From: Pilatotrama ljubarskyi | Taxonomy: Eukaryota > Basidiomycota > Agaricomycetes > Polyporales > Polyporaceae | Direction: 5' to 3' | Assembly (NCBI GenBank): GCA_022385805.1 | Contig: MU277692.1 | Span: 310,001-374,000, forward strand | Length of the DNA stretch: 64,000 bases | Shown here: piece by piece, positions 21,567-31,758 of the stretch | How positions within the stretch are numbered: position 1 is the first letter of the stretch | Layout: the number at the start of each line of letters is the position of its first letter | The notes under the pieces: model-generated | Databases searched by the model: none | Told to the model about the DNA's origin: nothing | What the model saw: the letters and a program-made list of their open reading frames with translations, nothing else | Program-made: the position numbers and the translations under genes

Positions 21567-21712
21567 CCTCCAAGTTTCGAGCGGGGTTCTCAAGGCTAGT
21601 ATGGGTCAACTCATACGCGTCTGGAACAATGGGGGTGAGCCTCCAAGTTTCGAGCGGGGTTCACAAGGCTAGTATGGGTCAACTCATGCGCGTCTGGAAC
21701 AACGGGGGTGAG
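21567..21712 (+). repeat. 73-bp tandem duplication
   Basis: Two adjacent copies, 21567-21639 and 21640-21712, differ at only a few bases. Each copy includes the sequence from CCTCCAAGTTTCGAGCGGGG through an ATG to GGGGGTGAG, so both the start codon and a splice donor are duplicated. The second copy lies inside the predicted first intron of the next gene. Confidence 0.95.
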
Positions 21713-22755
21713 TAGCAGCCCGCACGCCGCGGCTTCGCATCCTCAAACCTGCCCTCCCCGTTGAGTTCGCGGAGGACATCTTGATAATCGCTTGGATGGC
21801 CGCAGACAGGCCCGCAGCGTGCTGGGCCGTCCACAGCTCCCTCACCGAGCCCCTTCCCTTCCTGGATGTGCTGATCGACCGGGTCGCTATACGGTTCCTC
21901 AACCTCGCGGTGCTGCGCTCCCGGAATGGAGCAGATGTGAAGTTATGCCAGGGCATCATCGAGAGGGTGCGGGAGCACCGTCCCTGTCCCACTGCTTGCG
22001 CCGGCGTGAACGCCGACGGACTCCACGAGGCGTGCGTCTTCCGACGGTGCCACTTGCTGCCTGACGTCGGTCGCGAAATGACTGTGTCGTGCACCAGCAC
22101 TGATCCATCCCACCCCTCGCACACAGTGATCCAGGACCAAGCTGGGACGCGCTATCCTATTGGGGTCACCACCAACTTCAACAGCCTCCTGTCACTGCTG
22201 GTCTATTTGTGTCCGGTGCGTGCCGAGGATCTGCATCTCGACTACGAGATGACCGCTTCCTGGGTCATGCGCATCAGCAGAATTCTCTTTGTCACCGTCA
22301 GGCCGCCCTTGGTCAACATCACGGCCCTTCGGCTCCGATCCTACCCTTGCTGTGGTTTGTCGCCCCGCGACCACGTCGTCAGAGGGGAGAAATCGCACAG
22401 TCCCAACTGTGCAAAGAGGAGCCTTGCTATGCTGTTGCCCAGGCTGCGGTCGCTCTGGCTCGATGGGCCGCTACTTCTGAGGTGGATCCGCCCCGCACCG
22501 CCTACCCTTGAAGTCATCATGGTCGACATGCTCGCGAATCCCGGAGCGCGAGTGCGTTTAAAACGTATCGACATCGTCCGTGCGCTAAGACACGGCTTCC
22601 TCCCGCCCGGACATCGTTTGGCGGCCATAGTGATTCGGGTCAAATTGGAGAGTTGCGCGCGGGTGGGATACTGCGGTGGCGGCATGCGAGGGATACAGCG
22701 TCTCCTTCGTGCGCGATGCGGTTCGCTGACAGGCCAACGCTTCGACCGCCGGTAG
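21601..22755 (+). CDS. YPCCG-family F-box-like protein, copy 1
   Basis: First of three tandem paralogues. I do not recognise a named family. Exon 1 is 21601-21634 (in the first copy of the 73-bp repeat); the intron 21635-21718 swallows the second copy; exon 2 is 21719-22755; the product is 356 aa. The N-terminal part reads ALPVEFAEDIL, in register with LPIELMEEVV of copy 2 and like an F-box start, followed by a helical block ending VIDRVAIRF-type sequence. Later come an LDYEM strand, LRSYPCCGLS with a third Cys 18 residues on, an LPRLRSLWLDGPLLL repeat-like strand and ALRHGFLPPG. It is the most diverged copy: the C-terminus lacks the KKTIVVRSG segment of the others. A substrate-adaptor role in ubiquitin ligation is only a guess. 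Confidence 0.65.
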
Positions 22756-23831
22756 ACTCGGCAGCCCGGTGCGACGCTGTCAACGAGAGGACATCGCTGA
22801 ATTGCGCGAGGGTTATGCTTGGACTCGGAGATGGACATGCGGTATTTATGTAGCGCGGGCATGCGTAGTGGCAAGGCTCGGGCTCAAGTGGACTGGCGTC
22901 GTGTATGTTAGACGTCGGGAAATTCGACAGCTCAGGCTGGCCTGCATTGACATATGCATGCGCGGGGATCCAGGGTCCGAACCCTAGGCAGCGCTGGCTC
23001 CGAGCTCGCACTCTCTACTCAGATTTGAGCCGCAGGACACCGTAGTCTATTGAACTGATGCATCGGGCGTCACAACGGCTGCCTGGAGGATGGCAAGGAT
23101 GTTGACCTGCAGGCGAGAAGGTGCCGCAGTATCACTGGTAATTGGGGCATGCCACTGTTGAAATCGCTGTAAAGTCGGCCGCCACCGGATGCCTTGCTTA
23201 TCCCCTGTACCGATGCTACATGGGCACATCCAGCTTGTCTGAATGCACCGCGCGTCGTTCCGAAGAGCTGACATCTCCGTGCTAGTTCCCCTAAGTTCAA
23301 GTTACCACTCACTGGATGATGTTCTGAGAATGGCTCGGCCCTCTGTATCGTGGCCGCGGCCTCACTGGCATACGCGTCAGCTCTGATCCGTATTTCATTT
23401 TCTGTGTCGTCTCGTACTCGTCCTTGCTCATACTCGTCGCAGTCAGAAGAATGGGTCCATGCGGGGCGGCGCCGCCCGCCCCAGCTAGTACAGTAAAGCA
23501 AGTGACAGAAGCGATTGTTTTAAATGCTAGGCCGCGTTTCTCACGGTCGCTTTCCGGGCCGTCGTCACCGTGCCGCAGTGACGTGAAAAAGGTCAGGACC
23601 TGGCCCAGGCCCGCAGTACCATATTCTGCGATTAGTCTTGGCGGCGAAAGTTGGCAATCTGCAGGTCTTTTCCATTTTCCATATCGCAACTGTTCGGTAA
23701 ATCAGTAGTTCTCTGGGTGAGTATATAACCCCGCTGCCGGATGCACGCATTCGGAGGCTTACTGCGAGCTGCCGTAGGCCAGCTACATAGGCTAAACTGC
23801 CGACAAGCTAATGTCACTACAAGGAGGAGAA
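22756..23831. promoter_or_regulatory. intergenic with TATA box before YPCCG copy 2
   Basis: TATATAA at 23722-23728 lies about 105 bp before the copy 2 start codon. The rest of the 1.08 kb has only scattered open frames without motifs. Confidence 0.5.
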
Positions 23832-25001
23832 ATGGTCAACCCAGACGGTGAGCCCAAGTTACTTTGACTGAACAAGCATGTCGATTGTTTATGAAGCACT
23901 TACTCAGGCACTCCCGACCCTCTGCGTGGCGATCACCGTGGTCCCCGTCTGCCCATCGAGCTGATGGAGGAAGTCGTAGCGGACGCCTGGAAGGATACAG
24001 CCACTCCACTGCAGCGACGCAGGCTGTATGAGACCCTGAATAAGGCTCACCCGAGCCTAGGCGAAATCGTGGACCGTGTCGTCATACGTTTCCCTGTCCT
24101 TTCCCCGATCGCTGGACCGGAGGATTCGGACATGGTCCTTTATGCGGAGCTCATGTCCCGCGCGTGGGACAGGTTCGCGTGCGGCACGGAGGAAAGGGTA
24201 GCAGCGAACGCTAACGCTGCGGCCGACGAGGAATCTCTCTTCCGGCACTCGCACATCATCCTCGAATCCCCGGTGCTGGATCTTGCTCACGACTACGCCT
24301 TCATGCATACCGCGTTTCACAGTGCTTCGGAGCTCATACTCCGTAACTCGTCGTCCGTGACGGTTCGACACGTTCAACCTCCCAGGACCGTACGCCGAGC
24401 CGCACGCGGGTATATGTCCGATTCGCCGCCTTCCGATGGAGTGTTCCGGCTCCTAAGCACCATGGGCCGTCTCACACACCTGCACCTCGACTATGACGGC
24501 GACCCTGGCTACGGGTCCGAAGGGAGCATGTGGGTAGGGACACCGATCCCAACGGTCGTTTTCCTTCGGATGAGGTGCTACCCCTGCTGCGGTACGCCTT
24601 CACCCGCACGCGCGATCGGCATACATGCCCCGAAATGCCCTCGCACGGGCCTTGCTCAGCCGTTCCCCAACCTGCGCGAGCTGCGATTGGACGCCCCGCT
24701 CTTCGTGAAGTTGCTCGACGCCCCGCCCAGCCTGACAAAGCTCACGATCGACGCGCCGCCGGACGTCAAGCCGTTCTGCTCGATTCAGGGGTACAACGTG
24801 GGCGCCGGGCTACGTCAAGGATTCATGACGGCTGGAGCCTACCCACGAGCGAACGTAGTTGATGGTTGGACGCCGAAGAAGACGATTGTGGTGCGCTCTG
24901 GCAGCCAGAAGCCGTTTGGGTGGCAGCCGGCAGCTGAGGCGTGTGCGAAGTACGGTATATTACTTGTCCAGGACGTTGTTTATGGCGGCGGAGAGACGTA
25001 G
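23832..25001 (+). CDS. YPCCG-family F-box-like protein, copy 2
   Basis: Best-preserved paralogue. Exon 1 is 16 nt (23832-23847, MVNPDG), exon 2 is 23908-25001; 369 aa. Layout: LPIELMEEVVADAW (F-box-like, about residues 20-35), LYETLNKAHPSLGEIVDRVVIRF, an acidic variable stretch, LFRHSHIILESPVLDL, HLHLDYDGD, then LRMRCYPCCGTPSPARAIGIH with a downstream Cys, FPNLRELRLDAPLFVKLL, CSIQGYNVGAGLRQGF and a KKTIVVRSGSQKPFGW end. The LRELRLDAP stretches resemble single LRR strands, which suits an F-box/LRR-like fold. The family seems lineage-specific. It has no signal peptide or membrane span. Confidence 0.78.
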
Positions 25002-25247
25002 ATATTGCTCGCGCACTGCATGGATTTCGTGACATAGATAGTTGCTCAGGCTGTAAGAACAACTGTCAAAGCGACGGCCCACGTCGGCAATACTATTACG
25101 TATGAGGGTTGAGAGACTCATCGGGGCGTCTACGTGAGCCTATGTACAGCTGGCAGGGAACCACCACTGCCTGCTCTGCCTAAAGGCTAACGTAGGGATA
25201 GCCTGGCGCTCGAGCAGACTTACGCTTCTCCCGGGACTCAGCGCGAT

Positions 25248-26426
25248 ATGGCCAGGCAGTCCTTTGTCGAAAGGAACGTGTGCCAACCCCGGCCTGGTGA
25301 GTCCCCGTCTGTGGCCCCAAACCAGACGAACACCGTGTCGCGCCGGCTGTTTGTAGACCGGATTTCAGGTCATATTCGGCGCAATTCGATGCGGTTACCT
25401 GTCGAGATAATTGAAGTCAACGCAGACGAAGCATGGAGACTCACAACAGGCCGCGGGCCTATAGGACGCCGGAACTCTACAGGCTGTTCATGGAGGCATC
25501 CCCGGAGATGGGCAGGATCATCACCCGGGCCGCCCTCCGATTCGTCATATTCGCGGCCGACGACCCATATCGTCCAGAATCAGCCGACATCGCGTTGTGC
25601 AGGGAAATCGCGGAAATGGTGTCGCATGAGTCGGACGAGGATCCCAGCCGCAGTGAAGACGGAGAGACGAGGAGCGCGGACTACTACAGGGGTCTATTTC
25701 GCTCGTCGCATGTCGACCTGGACATCGATTTGCCCTTTCTCAGGCACAAAACTACCTATGGTGACTTTGGATACAACAGGCAACCCTTCTCGATCCTGCA
25801 AGATGTCGGATCTGTCAGAGTCAGCCAGGGAAATCCATTACCCGCTGGCGTATGCCGCCTCACATGTCTTCTTCCCTATACTCTGCAATATCCCCCACCT
25901 CACGCACCTGCACCTCGACTACGATATCACCGGCGCTAGTCTCGTAGGGAGCGGCGTCTGGACGGGGATTACTCTGCCTACGGTTACGTTCCTCCGAACG
26001 AGGACTTATCCGTGCTGTGGCGTGTCAGCGTCCACATGCACTTACGGCGGCACTATCCACAACCAGGATTGCAATAGCGAAGGCTTGGAACGCGCTTTTC
26101 CCAACCTTCGCGAGTTGCATGTAGACGCGCCCATCTTCCTCGAATACTTTGGCACCCCGCGACTTCTGCAGAGCGTGACGATCGACGCGTCGCCCGCGAT
26201 GAAGCTGATGTGCTCGATCCAGGGCTACAACATCTGGGCTGCGTTGAAGCAGGGTTTTCTTGCGCCTGAGGGAAGGGCGGGACGGAGGGCACCAGGATCC
26301 TGCAATGGTGGGGAGAAGACTATCGTTGTGCGGACGGGTGTTACGATCCCGCTCGGCTGGGAACGCGCAGAGGAAGCGTGCGTTCAGTTCGGTATTCGCT
26401 TGATGGGAGAAGTCGCCTACCTGTGA
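25248..26426 (+). CDS. YPCCG-family F-box-like protein, copy 3, frame switched in the middle
   Basis: Exon 1 25248-25296 and exon 2 25369-26426 stay open to the stop and give 368 aa, one codon less than copy 2. The start (RLPVEIIEVNADEAW) and the second half (HLHLDYDIT, LRTRTYPCCGVS, FPNLRELHVDAPIFLEYF, CSIQGYNIWAALKQGF, KTIVVRTGV) match copy 2 in this frame. Between about 25433 and 25830 the homologous sequence (ELYRLFMEASPEMGRIITRA, LFRSSHVDLDIDLPFL) is in a different frame, which is also open. Two compensating indels near 25430 and 25820 explain this. Either the gene decayed recently, or it makes a protein with about 130 novel residues. Hidden introns are less likely because no paired splice sites fit. 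Confidence 0.55.
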   Translation: MARQSFVERNVCQPRPGESPSVAPNQTNTVSRRLFVDRISGHIRRNSMRLPVEIIEVNADEAWRLTTGRGPIGRRNSTGCSWRHPRRWAGSSPGPPSDSSYSRPTTHIVQNQPTSRCAGKSRKWCRMSRTRIPAAVKTERRGARTTTGVYFARRMSTWTSICPFSGTKLPMVTLDTTGNPSRSCKMSDLSESAREIHYPLAYAASHVFFPILCNIPHLTHLHLDYDITGASLVGSGVWTGITLPTVTFLRTRTYPCCGVSASTCTYGGTIHNQDCNSEGLERAFPNLRELHVDAPIFLEYFGTPRLLQSVTIDASPAMKLMCSIQGYNIWAALKQGFLAPEGRAGRRAPGSCNGGEKTIVVRTGVTIPLGWERAEEACVQFGIRLMGEVAYL

Positions 26427-27179
26427 AGTCAAGTACGCACAGCTCATTTTCTCCTCCAACGCGGACACTCCCGCTCTGACGATTCTTGCCTGTTATCCGT
26501 CTGTTGATTGCAGGAAAGCGTCACCAAGCGCGCTAGGAGGGTGCTTCGGACCAACTTGGAGTAGCGTCCGGAGAGCATGCCTGAACACATGGCGGACGCA
26601 CCTGGTCCAGACGCGGTCGGATGTGTACTAGTGTACCGCTAGTAGAGTGACGGCGACTGTGCAAACGTATTCCCTGTGGCCCCACAAGTGTCCACAGAAC
26701 GGTCTGGTCTCTGGTTTCTGGCCTCGGCGGCGGACGCTGTAGAAGGAAACCAAGAAACCATTCTCAGACAAGAGTGATCGGGGCTGATCAGATATCGAGC
26801 AGCGAGCGGGACGGATCGGGTCCGAATCAAATCCAGACGCGTCGAATGCTTTGAGGAGATCGCGCAACGGCCGAGCTCGGAAGAAGGTTGAAGACAGCTG
26901 CAGAGAAGAGCAACGTCATGGAAGCTGTTCTACAGAGAAGACAGCTGCCGTCCGCGGAGTTGTGTCGACCCGGGTGCTGACATAATGGCGAGTGACGTCA
27001 TCGTTCATTTACTGGTTGGTGCGCACGCGCTGTGCCCGGTTGCTCAAGATGCGTGAGCTGTGTTTGGCCCGTGAGACGCTTTCTTCAGCGTCGCCCTCCA
27101 GCTTGCTGCTAGGCTCGACTTCGTCCCCATCGCCCACCACGACGAGCAGCCCGCCCCTTCCGCCGTCCACGGCTTTGCC
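26427..27179. other. intergenic, upstream of the histidine kinase
   Basis: No supported gene. The frame upstream of the chosen kinase start is open for about 40 codons without an ATG, so the true 5' end could include a further small exon here. Confidence 0.4.
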
Positions 27180-30100
27180 ATGGACCCGCTCACAGAGCGC
27201 AAGCTCATGCCGCAATGGGCCCCGGAGGTCAGTGCTAGTGGTCCTCCAAGTTCGTGCCGTCACCGCTCAACCTGAATATACTATGCAATGCTGTAGCTCG
27301 TTGCGCTTTCCTACCTGATTTCCTGGCTCGGTGCATACACCAGCACACAAATCATGATACACGCAAAGTATACCCGTAGCCTTGTCCTCAAGTGGGTCTG
27401 GACTTTCTTTGCCAGCATCGCCTTCGGCTTTTGCGCCATTTGGGCCATGCACTTTGGTAAGTCCCGGAACCGACTGGGTCTTGTATGTTCTGGTTCACAC
27501 TCATATACATCCCCAACCTGATTTTTCGCAGTCGGAATGCTGGCATGCCGCCTCGATGTGGAGATTCGGTTCGACATTCCGTTGACCATTCTTTCGGCAG
27601 TCGTCGCCGTAGCCTTCACCTTTGCCGCGCTAGCTAGCCCATATGCCACAGAGGCCATCGAAAACTCTGCGCCTGTGCGGACGCTCTCCAGATGGAACCG
27701 GGATATATTTGCTACCGTCTCGCACCTCGTTGCCGGTCGAAGCTCTGACGATCTCGAAGCTGCATATGCACCTATAAGGACGACCGACCCGGATGATCAT
27801 GTCGGTTCGCCTCTTCTGAGGAGAGCTTACGTCGACGAGGCCGACTTGGAAGGAAGCAGTGACGACGAGGACGCGGGTCGACATGGCGTTTCTTCAGACC
27901 GGCCCTATTTGACGGACATCAGGCCTGATGGGCTAATATCTCCTGCCGAAGCAGTCAACCCCATAGGCCCATCTTCGAGCCAAGCTGCTCCTGTTTCCGA
28001 GCGCACGAGCAGCTCGCACAAGTCCCCAGCACGATCGCCTGCAAGAGCCCGCCTCCTACATCGCGCACTTGCACCGTCGGCCGTCTCCCGGGCGTCGGAA
28101 GATTCAACACCTAGTAGCTCCACGACCACGACCAGTTCTAGCTCTGGGTCGTCTTTCACGCGGAACCTATCAGGTACGACGCTTGAGAACTCTTCCTCGA
28201 GCTCGTGGGGCGAAGCGCTGCATTCAGGGCTCAGTCGTGAGACCCGGCTGCGAATCAAGGCTCGGGCGAAGGAGCGCCCTCTACCTGAATTTGGGTGGGG
28301 TTATTGGCTCAAGAGGCACTACAAATCCATTACCGTCCTCCTGTGCGTGCGAGCAGCGATCTGGGCGGCGGCAATCGTGTTCATGCATTACTGTGGTAAG
28401 CTGGTTTTGCCCTTTGTCATCGATGGCTGCGGGCAGGCTAAGCTTCTTTGCGATCGCTAGGAATGTGGGCAATGGAGATACCCGAGGGCCGCATACTTTG
28501 GGACATGCGCATCGTTGCTCTATCATACCTGGTCGCTTTTGCCGTTTGCTTCGTCGGCTGTCTCTTCATGGTGCACATGGAGACCCATTTCGGGCGTCAG
28601 ATGGTGTTCAGCACACTCGCTGCACTCGGCTGTTGCTCTATGCACTACACCGGTATGTTTCTACTCTTGCTACCCAGCCAAATTCGTCGCTCAGAACTGC
28701 AAAAGGTATGGCCGCAGCAACCTTTTACACATACTCGCCACCATCCTCGCATCCAGGCTACCCGGAGTTTCTTCCTATCACGATCATAGGCATCGCAGTC
28801 TTGGTTTGCGTGGTCTCGAATGCGATGCTGGCGCATGCCGCCATCACTGCACGCAATCGCATGGCGGAAATGATCCTCACGAAGCGAAGATTATGGCGCA
28901 TAATGGCTGAGAAGGAGGCCGCGGAGCAGGCGATCGAGCTCAAGCAGCAATTCATTTCAGTGGCAAGCCACGAGGTGTGTACGCAGAACTCACGACGGAG
29001 TCCTCTGCTGACGATGGAGGACAGATCAGGACGCCTCTTCACACCGTGAACGGATATTGCGAGCTTCTGGCAAGAACACCTCTGACAGAAGAGCAGGCGC
29101 TGTACGTCACTAGCATCCAGCAGGCTTGTCATGCCATCAACGTCATCGCTGGGAACGTGCTTGGTATGTGCACCTTTGTGACGCTGATCACGACGTCGCT
29201 CACGTTCTACGTGCCTAGACTTCAGCAAGGTTGGTTGGCTCCTTGTCCGGCATGTTCAGAGCGTCGGACGCTTACGACGGTGCCCACGTAGCTCGATCGA
29301 AACAACATTGAGCTGTCGGCCCGCCCTGTCCATATGGATATTCGCAGAATGATCGAGGACCTAGCGAAGATCACGGAAGCACGAGGCCTGCAACCAGGAG
29401 AACCAGAGGTCGATATCATTGTATGGATTGCAAAGGATGTACCGCAGGCCGTCTACCTAGACGAAACCTACGCTTTCAGGGTATGTAATGCCATCCATGC
29501 ATCTCCACATCAGCCGACTGACATCTCCACCACAGATTCTCATGAATGTGAGTAGGGCGTGCGAGACGAGTGTGCATACTAACCTCCGTTTTCACAGCTT
29601 CTTTCGAATGCACAGAAGTTCTGCGACCACGGGTACATCTGCTTGGCGGTTCGCATGAGCGAGCCAACCCAGCTCGTCATAGAGGTCATTGACACAGGGT
29701 GTGGCATCCCGAAGAGTTTCCGAGGGGCATTGTTTGAGCCTTTCCGACAGGCAGATACCTCGTTGACAAGACCGCGGCAAGGCACTGGGCTCGGGCTCAG
29801 CATCGTCAAACATCTCGTACAGCGCATGTCTGGCACAATCGAGGTTGACTCGGAGGAGGGCGAGGGCACCACCTTCACAGTGAAGTTACCTGTCGCCTTA
29901 CCATCGCGTTCGCCTTCGCCGAGTACCGAGGGGGCGCCTCTGGGATCCACGAGTAAGCGAATACGCGTGGTGTACCGCAACGCACGCACGCAGGAGCAGT
30001 TCATGCAGCTCTGGTCACGGTACGGATACACCGTCCTAGGTGGATCTCCTACCTTGTCCGCAGAGGAGTTGGCGAAGAATACCGACGTTATCTGGACGGA

Positions 30101-31072
30101 CGCCGAGACAGTCTCTCGATCACCGGCCTTGCGGAGTCTGATCTCACCCTCATCAAGTCCTGCCGTGCTCCTGTACATCGTGCACTCGGACGCCCAGGAC
30201 CTCTCCGTCCTCGACCAGGAGCTGCGGGACGGGCGAAACGTGGTCCTCGTAAAGCGGCCGGTCATCATGCATTCCGTTTTCGAATGGATCGAGCATCCTG
30301 CCGAACGCCTAGCGCTACATACCAAGCCGGCAAGAGTACGTTTTGCGCTTCCTCGGGACGAAGAGCAGCCAGGGAATGCGACGGAGGAGAAGGAGCGCAC
30401 GCGGTCGGCCGACGTGGGTGGCTGCCGTGGCGATATACCCCTCGCTTCTTTGGCGCACCCGAAGAATGCGGAGAAGGGAGACGAGGCGGCCCCGGTTCGG
30501 CCTCCTCGAGAGAAGGTGCTCCTCGTCGAAGACAATATGGTAAGCGCATCAGGTGAACCAACGCGGGAGCCAGCATTGCTGATATACTCTATGCCTTATA
30601 TAGATCAACCAACGATTAGGTTGTCGATTGCTAGAAAAGCTCGGATATGATGTTGTGACGGCCAACGATGGTCAACAGGCGATCGACGCCGTTCGCAAAA
30701 CGTATTTCGCTTGTTGCCTTATGGATTGCCAGATGCCAGGTATGTCGTCGGCAGATCCATGTTGTATCACCTGCTGATGTCGCCGCTGCTAGTCGTGGAC
30801 GGCTTCGAAGCGTCGAAACGTATACGTGAACTAGAAGAGAAAGGCGAACTCCCGGACCACTTACCAATTGTCGCACTCACTGCGAATGTCACGCAAGAGA
30901 GCGAAGAGAATTGCAGAGCAGCCGGGATGGATCATTTTCTGCCAAAACCGCTCAAGATGGACGGTGAGTCCCTCTGATGGTCAAAATTGCCCAACCATTG
31001 ACCCTTCCCCTCGTAGACTTGGAAGCAACGCTCAAGCGTCTGAGGCGATCATCGGCAGTGCCATCAGGATGA
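27180..31072 (+). CDS. MHYT-domain hybrid histidine kinase
   Basis: Membrane sensor kinase of fungal two-component signalling. Exons: 27180-27227, 27297-27456, 27532-28395, 28461-28652, 28706-28974, 29025-29163, 29219-29229, 29292-29480, 29536-29547, 29598-30539, 30604-30739, 30793-30963, 31017-31072; 1062 aa. The N-terminal MHYT sensor has three motif copies at membrane edges (MHFVGM near 67, MHYCGM near 353, MHYTGM near 417), with a large Ser-rich acidic loop between the first two. Then come a coiled segment and the H-box SHEIRTPLH (phospho-His about 510), N-box LMNLLSNAQKF, G-boxes DTGCGIP and GTGLGLSIV, and a C-terminal receiver with VLLVEDN, Asp983 in LMDCQMP and Lys1039 in LPKPLK. Between kinase and receiver, residues of about 725-835 resemble a worn second receiver. 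MHYT domains are proposed to bind copper and sense gases; the signal here is unknown. Confidence 0.9.
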
Positions 31073-31758
31073 CCCCTCCTCTTTTCCTCTCATTTCGTTT
31101 CGTCGCCCATTCGAATCGGACTCTGCTGTTCATCTGCTCGTCTCATAATCTGCTCCCTCTGCATACACACCTCAGGTTCGCTTAGATTGCGTACATCCTC
31201 ACAACCGCATGTCGTCATTTATTGAGTACTCGCTTTTCGGTCAGCACTGCCTCGTCCTCGCTATCGCAATGTTTCTTCATGTTCCTCTTACATTTATCGG
31301 AATCGCATGTATCGTTATTAACCATACATTACTGTAGATCATTCTAATCTGCTTCAGTATCTGCGTACCTCCTCGCGTTTGTCTCGCACGCGTTCTCGCA
31401 TTCGTCAACCTGATAAGTACACCGTGGCACTGCCTTGGTCAAGTATTCGAGTTTAGCTCCGAGGAAAACGGTGTCGGGAAAGCGGCCCGCGATCCGACCC
31501 GAGGAATTGATGCAGGCCGCAAGTTTGTAAGCGCCCGTTCATCTCTCCTCGATTCTGCTCTCGCAAGCAGCCTGAGCCTTGCCGCACCCGCCAACACGCA
31601 CTCGCTTTCCAGAGCTTTTATCAGAGGCCAGCGCCTTACATTGCACCTGTGACTTCGAAAGCCTCCGCAAGCTAAGGACCAGCAAGATCGCTGCCTTACT
31701 ATCTTTCGTTCAGCGGGGCCTCTCGCGTCCACTACTGCCCGCCTTTGTGCATATCATC
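31073..31758. other. intergenic, kinase 3' flank and DUS1 promoter
   Basis: Nothing gene-like. The first half is more AT-rich than its neighbours, as expected for a 3' UTR and terminator region. Confidence 0.45.
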
